A stretch of 64,000 bases of DNA. Origin: Copromyces sp. CBS 386.78 (lineage: Eukaryota > Ascomycota > Sordariomycetes > Sordariales > Sordariaceae). Position numbers and translations under genes: made by a program. Below are positions 22,801-36,500 of the stretch, one piece after another (positions within the stretch are counted from its first letter, which is position 1; each line of letters begins with the position of its first letter). The stretch spans positions 124,001 through 188,000 of the forward strand of contig MU839110.1 in assembly GCA_030685235.1 (NCBI GenBank), in the 5' to 3' direction. Under the pieces are notes generated by a model. That model was not told where the DNA came from, ran no database searches, and was given only the letters and a program-made list of their open reading frames with translations.

Positions 22801-24239
22801 TGCAGCCGCCAATATTGGAATCATTGAGCTAGAACATTCCAACCTCCACCCATCCTATTCTCCCCGTGTCTTTGTCAAGATGTGAAAGAAGCAGACAGTC
22901 TCAATGGCAGGCAGTGCCTTGCACCGGTGATGACCGATAGACCGAAACTTGAACGGTCCAAAGGTGTCAAGTGAATACCAGACCATTCACCCCTCGTTCA
23001 ATGACACTAACACCTACCTGCCATGAACCTACCATTCACATGGAACCGTGGACATGCATTCCCAAATCTAGAGCCCCGGACCCAGAAAGCCAGACACCTT
23101 TCAATGAAGCAGTTTCAAGCAATGTTACCAGTTCATGTCTGCGTAACATTATCTGACCTAAACCAGATCACCGAAGCATGTCAGGCTTGACCTTGCCTCC
23201 GTTGCCATGCTTTTCCACATGTCTATCATGCAAGTCGCGGATAGAGGGCTTGACAGATGACAGTTCATATCGCCTCATATCACGGGCTGGGGAGGGCCTG
23301 GGAGATATGTAGGACGAGGACAACCTCCATATGGGGAAACTTAAAGTGCCTCCTCTGGCGACATTGTGGGAAATCTCGCAGAACCGTCTTCTTTTTTATA
23401 GCGATTCTATGGGTTTTATAATGCTATCAAGGGGGAGAATACATAGATGGCACTCTGAACTGTCCAAATTCACGATTTCAAACCCTCCATATCATGTCCA
23501 AACAAGGGACTGGAAACTTGCGATTGTGACGTTGCGTTGTTAGGTACCTTAGGTACAAAAACAAAAAAAAGAAAGGAAAACTGAATGCAACCGTAAAATG
23601 CAACCGTTGCCATCCGATAAAGCAACTACAACAGGGTAGTTTCCGCTATGTATTGCAGCGCCCCCCGCCGCCGCCGCCGCCGCCGCCGCCTCAGCTTTCT
23701 GGTAGTGACCAAGATCTACCGCCTCCGCAAGCCACTTTAGTCAACACATGACATGATGATAATACCTAAAGAATATTTAATATTCCAACTCAACTTGTCC
23801 CTGTCTAAATACACCAAGAAAAACACTGCTATATCCCATTTGATAAAAAGACAAAAATCGAAGAATCATACCGCCTACCCTCTCGTAACCTTTGATTCCA
23901 CCCATACCTACATGTATCGGCCCTTGCGGAAGCGGCTCTAACCGTACCAATTCCCATCATGACATTGTCACCTCATGTAGTGTAACCGTCAAACATTTTC
24001 TTTCTTCTTTTCCTTTCCCATCACATATCGAAGGCAAAGGTCCTTCCGTACAAAACTCATCCCATCCACCTGACCTAACCATACCTTAGGTTTGTATCCA
24101 AAATATGGAACCCAGTGCCCTATCCGCAACTCCATCAGATCAAGACCCGCAAAACCTACTACCACTTGGCACATGCCAGACAGATAGAATAGATACCTCA
24201 CCAAACCCGTCCCTCCCTTCCCCAGACTGCCCGTGCCGA
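19884..24239. other. Gene-poor region of about 4.3 kb
   Basis: Only short overlapping frames occur and none looks conserved or well started. It includes the presumed promoter and leader of the small Cys-rich gene (to about 20250), a CCG microsatellite (23661-23691), and a CCTAAGGTACCT word (23542-23553, minus). Base composition is ordinary, so this is not heavily RIP-mutated DNA. Long non-coding transcripts or an unrecognised multi-exon gene are possible. Confidence 0.5.
23661..23691 (+). repeat. (CCG)n microsatellite
   Basis: A C run followed by nine perfect CCG units in non-coding DNA. Confidence 0.85.
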
Positions 24240-25914
24240 TCAAGTAGTATAATAAAAATCAGGCCTCATATCCCCCAGCCCTTCGATTTGCTTCTCATCC
24301 AGCCCCTCGACAACATGATCCCTCTCGCCCCTCAGCCTCTTCCCATTCTCGCGCCTCAGGAGGATCGTCATAAGTATGGACCCGCCAAACAAGAAAACGG
24401 CCAGGAACCCCATGACGATCCCGTGGCCCGTCTTGTGATCCGCATAAATGTTGCTGCTGATGACGCCGCTCAAATTGCCCCAGCCGATGACAAACCCCAG
24501 GACCACGCCGCGCTTGTACACGCCTTCGATGTTGTTGGCCATCCAGGTGATGGTGTTGGCTATGCAGGGGTAGATTCCCAACGCGCCGAAGAAGACGCCT
24601 GCGTACTGGACGGCTGGGGAGTTGGACCCGAGAAGCATGGCGAAGCCGACGACGCCGATGGCGGAGACGACAATGTTGCAGAGCCCGCGCCTGCGCGTGC
24701 GGTCGGCGACGTAGCCGATGACGACGGTGAAAATGGCGGCGGCGGCGTAGGGCGGGACGGACATGAGCTGCGACCGCACCGTCGACGTGTTCCAGCCGAG
24801 ACCCTTAATGATGGCTGGTAAGAACAGCGAGAAGGCGTACAGCGGCATGTCGCAGCCCATGTAGATGACCATGCCCAACCACATCTTCCAATCGCGCAGG
24901 GACTGGTAGAGGTACGTCATCTGGAAAGTCTCGTGCTCGGCGGAGGCTTGCTGGTCGAGCTTGAGGCGGCGGACGACGCGGGCGCGGTCGTCTTCGGACA
25001 GGAACTTGGCGTCGTCAGGGAAATCGTGCACCATCCAGAAGGAGATGAAGCCGATGATTACCGTGATGAGACCCTCGATGATGAAGATCCACGCCCAACC
25101 GGGCCGGTTGCCGATGCCGTCCATGTTCTCGATGGCGGCGGCGAGCAGGCCGCCGAAGGAACCCGAAAGCGCCGCGGCGGAGAAGAAGATGGCGGCGCGG
25201 ATGCCGAACTCGGAGCGCTTGTACCAGCATGACAGGTAGTAGTTGACGCCAGGGAAGAGGCCGGCTTCGGTGAGGCCGAGAAACCATCTGGCTGCCATGA
25301 GGCCATCCCAGTTGAAACAGAAACCCATGCCTAGCATGGTAGCACCCCAAAGAACCCTGCACAATTTTGGTGGTCAGCATATTGCAATTACGGTAGGTAG
25401 GAGGAACTAACATGATGATCGGGATGAAGATGGAAGGACGGTACTTCTTCAGCATGATATTCGTGACCGGCTCAAACACGGCATACGAGACGAAGAAAAT
25501 GCTGAGAGAAGCGCTGTATTGCCCATTGGTCAAATGCAGATCATCTTGAACACCGGCGATCTTAGCATTGCCGATGTTTGTGCGATCCAAGAAGGCAAGG
25601 AGATAGAGTAGGCATAGCTAGACAGACATGTTAGACAGGGGCATGCATAATATGAATTATGGACAGGGTCGCTTACCCATGGGATCAGCATCAAATCGAG
25701 ACGGCGAACAAGTTTACGGTCCTAGAGTAAGGGTTGTTAGCATCATCCAAGGACTATGGCAGTGCCTGATCTGGGAGATTAAGGGCGAACATACTATTTC
25801 TGCCTTTTCTTCATCGGTCCGGTGAGCATCCGGATCCGGGGGCATGTTGACGCCCTCCTCATGGGTAGAGACGCGATGTCCTTCGCCGGACGACTTTTCC
25901 TTATCTTCGGTCAT
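24240..25914 (-). CDS. MFS transporter, ACS family (allantoate/nicotinate type)
   Basis: Four exons on the minus strand, 25914-25795, 25721-25677, 25617-25412 and 25356-24240, give 495 residues with about 12 membrane segments. The family (Dal5/Tna1-like anion:cation symporters) imports organic anions such as allantoate, nicotinate, pantothenate or related vitamins across the plasma membrane. The hallmark start of helix 1 is LLYLLAFLDRTNIGNAKIAG, followed by QYSASLSIFFVSYAVFEPVTN in helix 2. RWFLGLTEAGLFPGVNYYLS is the conserved helix-4 segment, and GRPGWAWIFIIEGLITVIIG starts helix 6. The central cytoplasmic loop and an N-terminal hydrophilic tail of about 45 residues are typical. Junctions are phase-consistent and intron lengths are 73, 59 and 55 nt. 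The substrate cannot be assigned from sequence. Confidence 0.92.
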
Positions 25915-28900
25915 GGTTGATGAGCTCTCGACGTAGTACTTCCCCTTGGATCTGAAGGAGAATATTCGGGCTGTGTGGTGTGGTAGAACAGAACGTGTCA
26001 GTCATGTAACCAGTTGAGTGACTGGGATTTCACGGTGGAGTGTGCTCAGTTTTCGGGTGGTGCTGATGACGGGAGGAGGTTGGAGCCTTCTTGCGTCGCT
26101 GTTCGTTGTCTGTTTTTTTCAAACGGGCAGAGATGTGATAAGAGACCCGATGACTTATAACGTCCTCGAAATTGGCCCCTGAGGCTCTCAAAATAGGAAA
26201 AGCGGGAAGGAAAAGAATATTGAACGGGAAGGAAAAAGTACAAAGGATGAATGGCGAATTGGAAGTAGAAAATTGAGAAGATGGGATCGGCTCTTATCTG
26301 CAAATCGGCACCAAAAAGGGAGGGAGGGGAAGGACAGGGAATCATGTATCATCATAACGAATCAACAATGGGAAATGATACGAATAGAGAACGTGACGAA
26401 CCCATTGCTCATGTTTGCCCAATACGGGGGCAGCCTGATTCTCGAAATTTGGTCGGCGTGGGTGTTTTTTTGCTTCTAAATTCCTTATGCGGGAAGTGTT
26501 ACTCGGTCCTAATCGGCCGAGCTGTCGCAATGTCCTTTCCTTTTGGGCGTTCGAGGCGTCAAAAGGTGATTGTAAAAGCTGGTAGATGGGGAGTTTCCGG
26601 AGCTTTCCCCAGATGAGGGCGAACGAAACAGAATTCCACGTCTGCCAGGCGGCGTTGACAAGATCCTAGGGATGTAGATCGGAGCAAAGGAGGAGATTTG
26701 GCGAGCGTCGAAGCAACCCAAACCGGAAGGTCCGTCGCAACGTGACAAGTTTTTGGCACTCCTCTATCTTGCAGTTCGGCACTTTTACCTGGATAAGTCG
26801 CCGGCCAGGACGCAATTGGTTGATGAAACCCTCCTACTGTATCGAAACAGCCCTCTTCAAATGTTGACCGTATTTGAGATTCTGAGGCAGAACTGTAGCC
26901 GGGCAACGATGGCACTGTTAGTGTTTGCTGTACCGGTACAGGCCAGGGAGGGAAATGGGGGTGAATTGGAGTGAGGGACAGAGAATAATGGAATGTGTGG
27001 CCCAAAATAGGATAGTCCCGAGGACGGGGACGATGGGTGCAGGCGGGGTTGATGTAATGCGGAGGGGAGGAGGCTAAACCAGCTGGGGCAGCTTATAAGT
27101 AGTTTGCAGCATATCCCACAGCCCCAACTGGCACGCCACAGGCAGGCGGACAGCAGATCCCATACGTATTGTTCCAATATCCTTAACCACCCATTCATTA
27201 CCAATGCACTCAACACCACCTCTACCCCTGCTCCTGGCACACCTATCCTCGGTGTTCGTAGAGGTACATGACAGCCAGCCATGAAGGCATATCAATGATC
27301 GTTTAAGCATGGATACTAGGGTCGGGCAAACATTCACCTGGAAGTGGGCTCCCCGATGCTAGGAGCCTCAGGCTTGCTGCTTGCTCCCTTCTGCAGTCCC
27401 AGCATGCTGGGATCCTGGTTGATATTATCCCCTCAATCTCACATCTTACCAAGACGCTTTCTAGCATCTGTCACTACAGCGCTCACCAGACTTGTCAAAC
27501 CGAACTTGAGGGTGTTCTGTTGCATTCACTGTTATTCCACCAGAATACCCCGCTTCAGGTTCAGCAACCTCAATAATAATGCGATTCGGGAGGGGGTGCC
27601 CTTGTTGGTAGGGTTCCGCACAGGCTTCTAGCTGACCTTTTCATGTCCGTGACCCACACATGTGTGAGATTCTCTCGCCCGAAGGGGACGTGTTGAGCGC
27701 GGACGGAGAGTCGGACAGATATACCCAGACAGGGAGGTGCATTATCCTTTTTTCTAGAACTCCCTTGGAACATCGACACCAATGATGCCTGCTTCGTGGT
27801 TCGTCAGAGGCTAGCAAACGAGGGAGCAAGAAGTACTGTACTTGTGCTCGTGTCTGAACCGCCAAGCGGGAGTGGTGTGCTGTCTCACATCACTTGCTTG
27901 TTCCATGGCCTTGGAACATGGCAGCCGGAAAGTAAACCCTAGCAGCCTTTTTTTTGTTTTGTTTTTGAAAGTGCGTAAGGGAGTGTCACTTCCACACCGG
28001 ACCTGACGCTCATGTTGAGTACTGTTAGACCAGGAATGCCAGATAAATGACTTTTTCTTAACCAAAATAGTCTGGCATCCGTCATCTGTGGGCGACATGG
28101 TGTCTCAGCAGGCCTTGTATCACCAAATGCTCAACCCTAGGAGTGCCCCCTCAAGCGCACAGCAGCAACTGGTAACTTTGGCCATTACGGCCTTTAGTGA
28201 GACTCATGTACCAGATTATTCATTGTTGACGGTCCGAAGAACGGCGTGCTCGGTGACTGCGCGCGCAGAATTCGCCAAGGAGGTCATTCATGTTTCAGAC
28301 AGGAGAAGAGAGGTTTGACACAGACTGTTGTTCCGAATCTCTGGTCGTTGCTGGCAGAGTGTTGATTCGGGGAGGGCTGAGTTGATGGGCGCGCTAGATA
28401 AAGGGATTGCATATGGAGACACCACACCATCCGTCCTGAGGTCAAGGTGTGTTGCAACCCGAGTCTTGGTTCCGAAGAGAGAACGTGTTGTGTACTGTCT
28501 TGGTGGACAATCCGTTGAAACCACTTTCTTGGTTGAGGCTTGGCAGAATGTTTCTGCGTCTGTCCACGGCGCGGCATGGACAAAAAAGCATGGCTTGTTT
28601 GCTCCCATGCGGACGCCACACAAAAAGGGGCAGATGATAATGCCCGGTTAGAGGCAAAACAAGTCAAGAAAGGCCGCCGTGTTTGGAGTTTGATTAGTTT
28701 CTGGGTGGACCAAGTTTGCTTTGTGTCTAGGTGCGGTCCTTTCGGTTTACCGTTGCTGGCCAGCTGCTGTAGTCCGTGGCCCAAAAGGCCGACAAAGCGG
28801 GCGAGCATGGCACTATTGAATGCTTTGGGAAACTCCTCAGGCGTGTACCCGCTCAGGCGAAGGCGTATGCCATGGCCACCATGACTGGATTTGTGGGTTA

Positions 28901-31077
28901 TCGTTTGGCAGGTCTCGCCTGCAATAGCGGCCCATGAGCAAGCAGCCGCTGTCTGGTAGGACTACTTGCGATCCACGTGCTGAAGACGTTCCGCCAGATC
29001 TGTGGCTGTACTCGACAAGAAGAAAAGCAATTAGCTATGGAAATATTGACGACGTTTTTGGGAAATATACAAGGATTTCCAGCTCCTGACACTAGTTGAA
29101 CCGTGTCACCAAGCTGCTGCAAGTGGCCGGCTCGTCCATTGCGTCTGTCCAACCTGCTTCCAAAGAGAACCGTGGCCGTCTCGCTAAGAGGCAAACTGTG
29201 GCCTCCTTCTTTTACTTTTCTGGATCAGGGTGGGCAATGTGTGTAGGGCTGTAGAACTAATCCGGTACTTGTACGTGTCCATGACTAGGGCATGGGGTGT
29301 AGTGTTGTGGAAAGAGGCTAGAGAAAGCTTACCTGGACAGTATCGGCGGCCAAGTCTCCTCTCGGCGTGGACGGCATCAACCCCATGATAGCGCCATCGA
29401 TTGGGACGGGCCAAAGCAGCCTCTGGGCTATGGTAGGTAGCTTGCTAGGTACTGGTACATATACAGTGGGCCAGGAGAAGCAAGAAGCGGCCAAGACGAG
29501 AAGCGGTTTTCTAGCTTGCTTCTGTGCTTCCTCCCCTGGCGCTAATAAAGCCACCAATTGCTTGGGACTGGGGCTTGGGCATTGAGGGTCGTCAGGTACC
29601 CAGACCCAGACCATGTGGCATGGGCATTCCTTTTCCATGGCGGTTGGCAGGGAATTATGGATGGATTCATGGCGGATTTCTGTGCCTCGAGGGTCCAAGG
29701 CTGCTGTGCGGTGGAATGATATGGCTGCAGGAGCAATTAGGAGAATTGTGCCAAACGACTCGCAACATCTGCCAGCTCCCGCGGCAGGCCATGTCGAAGG
29801 TCTCTGGAAAGGTGCAGTGCGTCGGGTGTCCGGCTACACGACCAAGCGACTCGCTATTCACCACTTGAGGTTGGCTTGTTGGGTCCATGGCGGCCCAGGG
29901 GATCCCTTCTTGAGCTGCTGTCGTCCAGATAGGCAGGTGGTGGTGCGCATACTCTGATTGGGGTGTGGGTACGCTATGCGGTAGGTAGATGCTGTGTTGC
30001 CATGGCGGCAGGGTACCTCGAGGCTTTTGGAGGTGGTGGTGGTATATTGGCCTTGGCGTCATCAAACACCTGCCCCATCTGCGCCGTCTGCTCCGGAATG
30101 GCGGCGGCAAATGGCCCCGAACTTGACAACCAGGCGTCCAGACCGGAGCTTACCGTCGGTCGGTCCGGCTTCGGCTACTGTCATGTCTGTCTGTGGACAG
30201 AAGTGGAAGGGCGTCAGGCGGTCAGCTGAAGACGGCTGCAATGCTGGGTGTTCGTGTCGTCGTGTTTGTGTTGCAGTCACTGGAAAGAGGGGGAAAATTG
30301 GAAATAAATAGAGTTCCGATGGATAGGGAATGTGATTCCGGATCCAAAGCGCTGGGACTAGACTGCTGGGAGCGTGGATTGTTTGTTCTTGGAAATAAGG
30401 TAAAAATGGACGATGACCTCCACTGGATTCCTGGAATGGTGAAAGGTGCAGGAAGATGTTTGCCAGACGGCACGCGGACCGTGACGGGCATCGAGACTAA
30501 AAATCCCGTGCTCCACCTCCATTTCACCTCCCGTGATTGACCACAGGGGCATGCCCTGTTGTTGAAACTCGGTGCCCCGGCCTTTAGCGGGTCACTAACA
30601 GTAAAAGAAGTCATTTGTTACTTCCACTTGTCTTTGGGGTGAGGCTCTTAACAATTAACGAGTACGGGAGATATTGTACCGAACTACCGACAGCCTAGAG
30701 GTGGAGGTACGTACCCCTTGTTAGTCTGTTAGTGGGTGGGGTCATTTGTGCGGGGAGATCTGCGCCTTTCGCGCCCTAACCTTATCTTGACCTTCGCCCA
30801 GCGCTCCTTCCCCACATTCTCTTCCGTCCAACCCGCCAGCTGCAGACTGCTGTCAGTCGGGGACATCGGACGAGGGGTGATCCACTCACGGTCAACTGCA
30901 CTCGGTGCGCTCAGTCATCAACCACCACAGTTGGTGCAGTGACATTCAAGGGTTCCGCTAGATGCTCTGTTACTGTATCAACGACACCGTGACGACCACT
31001 TCAAGTCACCGACATACGGGTCCGAGACATCCAAAGAGTCCATCTTCGATTTGGCAGGCCGGTCCATTTGTGGCTTC
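25915..31077. other. Gene-poor region of about 5.2 kb
   Basis: This is the divergent space between the MFS transporter (-) and the monooxygenase (+). I found many overlapping short frames on both strands but none with convincing codon bias, start or domain. It holds a TACCTCTAGG-type word at 30694-30702 (minus). No transposon or RNA gene was recognised. The last several hundred bases are the monooxygenase promoter and leader. Confidence 0.5.
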
Positions 31078-33560
31078 ATGGCGGTTCCCAAGAAAGTCTG
31101 CATTGTTGGTGTGTTCATGTTTGCTTCCACTTCTGCCTTCTACGTAGAGCTGCCTCCTGCTTCCTTTTCGTTTCTTTTCCTCCGTCTTCAACACACCGCA
31201 TGTGTCCCCGACATTCCCACCCATTTCTTCCATGCAGCCACGCCTTTCTAATCATCTCTTGCCACAGGTGCTGGCCCATCCGGCCTAGTTGCAGCCAAGT
31301 CTCTCCTCCACGACCAGCCCAAGGGGTCCTTCCATGTCACCATCTTCGAAGCCCAGAACCGTCTGGGCGGTCTTTGGCCGTCGAGCACAGATGACCACGC
31401 TGCGCTTGTTCACCCGCTCATGGTAGCTAACCAGAGCAAACACACTGTCCAGTTCAGCGACTTGGCTTGGCCCGATGACGCCCCCGAATTTCCCAGAGCT
31501 TGGCATATTGGACGCTATCTTGAGAGATACCATGACCGATACTGCCGGGACGCCAATCTCCACCTTGGCGAGCGCGTGCTTAGCTCCGAACTGCTTCAAC
31601 CGTCCGACCAAAGCGCCGAGGGAGCCAAGTGGAAGGTCAGCACATGTGGTCAAGATGGCCAACAGCTCCATCATACCTTTGACTACCTGCTTGTCGCATC
31701 TGGTTTCTTCGGCAAGCCAGTGATACCTCCACCCGTGGCTGCCAGTGGTGATATCCCGGTTCTCCACAGCAGTCAGTACAGGACTCTCAGCGCGTTACTC
31801 GAACAGACAAAAGGTGTAGGGCGCAAGATTGTGGTGGTCGGAGGCCAAATGTCGGGTGTCGAGATAGCTGGTACTATCGCAACCCATCTCTCCTCGGCAC
31901 AGCACTCGCCTGGTCCAAGCCCTCTTCAGGATTTGGACAAGTACTCGATTCACCATGTTTCCCCGAGGCCTGTCTGGGTCTTCCCACTCTTTACATCACC
32001 AAAGGTGCCCATCCCACTGAATTGGAATGTTTGCTCTCGATACTTTGGGCTAATTACTGTATCTTCAACTAGCCTGCCTCACCTGCGCCGCCATTCTTGC
32101 CCATGGATCTTCCCTCATACAACCTAGCCAACAGATCCGATAACCTAACCAATATGCAAGGCCATGTCTCGACAGAGGCAGCAAAGTCACGGCACTCCAT
32201 CTACGAAACAATGCTGGGGACCGACCAGTCCGATTTCTCACCCAATCTGGCCATCACAAACACAGACACCGACAAGCCCCCTTACCTGGCTGTCAGTGAC
32301 ACTTATGCGGACTTTGTCCGTACCGGGCTCATATCGGTGTCACATGGAAAAGTCGACTCTCTGACCGGCAGTACTGTTACCGTCACAACAGCTCGGGGAG
32401 AGGTAAGCAAAATCGACGACGTTGCGGCAGTAGTGCTAGCAACTGGCTTCGAGGCAGCATCATCCATCTCTTTCCTGCCATCCTCTGTCCAAGAGACTCT
32501 GTCGGTGGTGCCCTCTGATTTGAACACTACTGTTGCCTTGGCCTTTCACGGAACCCATCATCCGGCCGTTCCCTCGTTGGGGTTTGTGGGTTTCTACCGA
32601 TCACCTTATTGGGGTGTCATGGAGATGCAAGCCCGCTTTGTCACAGCTTTGTGGGCGGCCGGAGGACCTGCTTCTTCGTCACTTCCTCCCAAGATGGCCG
32701 TCGCTCTTGAAAAAGATGATTCCATTGAGCGGACTTTGACTCTTCGAACGGATCCTCGGGTTTCTCAGTTTCCCATGGGCGATTACCCATGGCTCATGCA
32801 AGAGTTTTCAAGGGCTCTGGAAATTGACCGCACACCACCGTTGGGGAAGATGCCTCGTGTTCCCCCAGCTGACAAAAGCATGGACATCCTGACACCAGCA
32901 CGCTATCCGGCAAAGCAAGCAACTGAGGCACAACGTACAGAAGTGACAAGGTCCATTCAGCAGACTGAGAGCACAACATGGTCTGGTGTTTCCTCGGCAA
33001 GGTTTGTTGCAAAAGCTGTCTTCCGTTCCCTCTTGGGCGAGTGGAAGCTTGAAAGGGATCTTGTGAGCCGCCTTCCCACCCATCCGAGCGGTCATTTCAG
33101 CGGTACTGCCAGGTTCCTGCTCAGGGAACGTACAAGAGATGGACGTGAAGCTGAGCACGATGCTGCCTTGGAAAGCGACGATTATGTTGGGTTGGAGTAT
33201 CTCTACATTGAGGAAGGCATGTTCGCTGCCTCCAACGGCTTCTCTTTCCGTGCAACAAGGAGATATGTTTGGAGGTATGATGAAAAGAAGGACAAGTTGA
33301 GCGTCTGGTTCGTCAAGACGGACGATCAAAAGAGGGCCGATTATCTGTTTCACCAAGTCGAGTTCATCATCCCAGACCCGGAAGCCGAGGGTGCACCCCA
33401 AGCATGGCGAGCAAATGCTGGCCATCTATGCATCGATGACTTCTACGACGTTGACTACCGCTTCAACTTCAAGGCCGTCAACCTCCGAGATTGGTCTCTA
33501 GCCTACCGAGTCAAGGGGCCGAAGAAAGACTATACGATTGAGGGGACATACACACGGTGA
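31078..33560 (+). CDS. FAD-dependent monooxygenase fused to DUF6314-like domain
   Basis: Three exons, 31078-31108, 31268-32004 and 32073-33560, give 751 residues. The first splice rebuilds the FAD-binding P-loop VCIVGAGPSGLVAA. FEAQNRLGGLWPSS is the following FMO-type GGLW motif, and KIVVVGGQMSGVEIAG near residue 190 is the second dinucleotide (NADPH) site. VLATGF near residue 370 is the conserved C-terminal FMO motif. From about residue 570 the protein changes into a beta-rich domain (LLGEWKLERDLVSRLP...GTARFLLRERTRDG) that resembles DUF6314, ending at the stop. The reaction is probably oxygenation of N or S in a small molecule; the substrate is unknown. The second intron (68 nt) has a weak donor (GTGCCC), so that junction is less certain. 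An in-frame ATG lies 27 bases upstream (MAGRSICGF), but the chosen start is right next to the P-loop, as in the family. Confidence 0.85.
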
Positions 33561-36500
33561 ATCGGCGGCGATTGGGATTGCTCACATGGGAAGCAAGATG
33601 CAGTGTGATAATGGCACACATAGTAGGGAGCCACACATGAGGCTATCACAGACTCTTCATGTGAGTGACCCTTGATTGTCAGGAAAAAGCAACAAAGTTT
33701 TGGGTCGATATGTAGTGAATGTGCCCCCATGCGCATGTATAGGTGGATGAGAGTGGCGAGAGTCGTGATAGTGCCACACTAATATTGTCTTGTATCCAGC
33801 AAACTGCGTGATGGCAATGCCATCGTTGAGATGCGATAAGGCTTTCAGGCAATTCGTCGTCTAGAAGGCGTGCAGTCAATGTTTGCCCTCTAGCAGGAGT
33901 CTTTCCAACCACAAAGGTTTCGGCAAGGAAGCCAAATTGCCAAGTAACGGCTCTTGTTTGATGAACAAACATGTATGTCGACGAGAGAGAGCACCACAGA
34001 CCACAGAGCTGAGACGGTGGAGAGCTGGCAAAGGCCACTCGAGTGGTTAAGAGGCAAAACAATGTAAGTCCTACCTTTTGGCGTCCAAGACACTTTGCGA
34101 TTCTCACCACTCAACGCAGGCCAGGTGACTAATGCAGGTACAGCAACCGGCGGATCTCCATGTTACAGCATCATGTCACTACAAGTCAAGGACATCAGGC
34201 CCCTGGCTGTCTGACGATGAGGTACGAAGAAGTCAGTACCCTCCAAAGACCGCAAGGGACGGCGAGTGGTCAGGGAGCCATTGCTCTCACGGAGCACAGC
34301 AGAACGCTTTGTGTGTTAACAACCATGGAGCCGCTACATCAGGTCACTGTTACCTAGAGGTAGTACATGTTGGTAGGTGAAGATGATCATTGCCCTTGGT
34401 GTTTGTGGCCTGGTGTTACCGCGCAATATTGTACCCTCAACACCGGAATGAAGGGCTCCGATTTCATGCCCCTTGGACAAAGGTTCGATAGATCACTAAT
34501 CCTATACAATTCCAAATGGCCTGGGGGGGAGACCGTCGCTCGCTCGCGCCTACTGTCGCCTCATCGGCAACCTACCTGATCTGCCTCATATTCCTGTTAT
34601 CATGGCTGGAACTCTGTGCTCGTTGTCTGCACCGCCAAGCCGGCAGGTTACTTTTCTGTAACCCCAAGTCCAGCAGACAATGGGGTTATTATCAGATTGG
34701 ATCTGCACGTAGCGTCGTACCTTTTGGTTCAACCACCAATCGCGACCAGGATGAGGCGGCCGTTGTCGCATCCAGGGCATGCAGCTACCCGTCGAAACAA
34801 AGGTCCCGGGAAGTCCATACACGCTACACTCAAGCCAACGGAACCTTTGTCGCGGCGTGAGGGAGAGAGCGCATCTCTATCTATACCGCTTTCTCTTCCA
34901 GCGGGTCGTCGTCTCGTCGCAGTGGTATGTTTGACTTCCCCCTACCACCTCATGAATGACTCCCTCGCAGCTCCTGGCACCGCAAGTTCCTGAGCCCGTG
35001 GGCCGTGGTCTGTCTTGGTAGGCTGTGAAGTTGGTATCGAAAACGAAGAAAATATTCTGTAACCAACCCAGGGAGGAGAGACGGGAAGGCGTGGTGCCAC
35101 CGTATTTTTGGATGGGAGAGAGATGGCAATTGTCCTCGTCTTGGAGGCGGCTCCCGTGATTTGGCAGCCAAGAAAACCGTCAAGCGTCACCTACCTAGTG
35201 ATTGTGGAGGATCTAATTTTGCTTTTTTCTGCGGTTTTCTTTGTTTTGGAGATCTCACCGTTCCTTTTTATAAGTTTCCCCTCAACCCTACCCATGGAGT
35301 TTGGGACGACCCTTAAGTGGCTGGTTGCTGCTCACACGACGTGGACTATTAGCAAACCTGGACTGGAACTAAACTGCATACGTCTTCACTGATGCTGTCA
35401 ATTCCTCTGCAGAGGGCAAACAAGCATCCCGTACCTTCAGTGGCCCTACGCATATGCATATGGCTAGACCCCTGTTCAACACCAACTTTACGGAGTACTG
35501 ACGAATATCCAACCACCAAAATTATCGAAATCGAGGCCGGCAACTACAATCACACCGCTTCCTAACCAGTGTCCGATACAACCTGCATCTCTGGCAGGAG
35601 GACGTTTGGTTCTTTTGAACAAAGAGACTGCCGGCCAACATTGTCTCCATTCGCATCATCGTCCGTATCATGTTTTGCTCCAACACTGGGAGCACCAGGT
35701 GCGCTTACATTGGCTCAGATTCATCATAGACAGAAACCGGAGCACCAGAACCGTCTCGTCTGGGAAGCATATTGCAGCTGATGGGTTCCATATGCTGTGA
35801 ACCTCGACGAGTTCCGCTTCGACCAATGAGTTCCGCGCATACTCACAGCAAGGTCGCACAAGTAATCTGGTCCGAGTCCGTCTTCCTGCCCAGACGGACT
35901 GGGATACAGCAAACCAGCTCAGGATCAGGAAAAGCAGAACGACATGGAGAAACCGGATCGTGAGCCTGTCTCGGTTATCGAGTGTTTCCCCCGTGCACAA
36001 CACGACAGCTTCCCAGAGGGATTATCTGCTGTCTCTTGTTGGCGTTGGACAATAGTCGTGTTGCTATCCAACTACCTTTTTAAGGTATGCCCTTCAACTC
36101 CAAAACGTGCTAGCTAGGTAGGGTTCTTCTGGTTCCATTGCTAACACAGTAGTTGTAGATGGTCCGCCTCTTGATGAGATGCGTATCAGACAGTCGGATC
36201 CCCAGAGTGCATTTGCTTCGCACCCGACATTCACACAAAGGCGGTAGGCAAGTTTGCTTTCCGACTGGACCGGTGGCTTGCATCATACAACACTAAATTT
36301 CCTGCAGGACACTGGTTGCTCTCCGCAAGGCCCATGCTACTTCCCTCGTGTTAGGGATGAGAGAGACGGATTCGTGCCTCGCCAGATGCTGGGAGGAGTA
36401 CCGCGTCGTCCGAAGCTGCTTACCACTTATACAAATGCTCGGACCAAACATCAGGACCTCTTCAGCACCCAAAGCACTCTCCACGGCCGGAAGCGCAACT

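Noticed and set aside
24105..24821. A 238-residue open frame antisense to the MFS transporter
   Set aside because: Overlaps a well-supported exon and encodes an Asp/Ala/Pro-rich sequence typical of shadow frames in GC-rich genes.
28284..28808. A 174-residue open frame on minus in the gene-poor block
   Set aside because: Composition is Ser/Gln/Pro/His-rich without structure, and several other frames overlap it; no splice or homology support.
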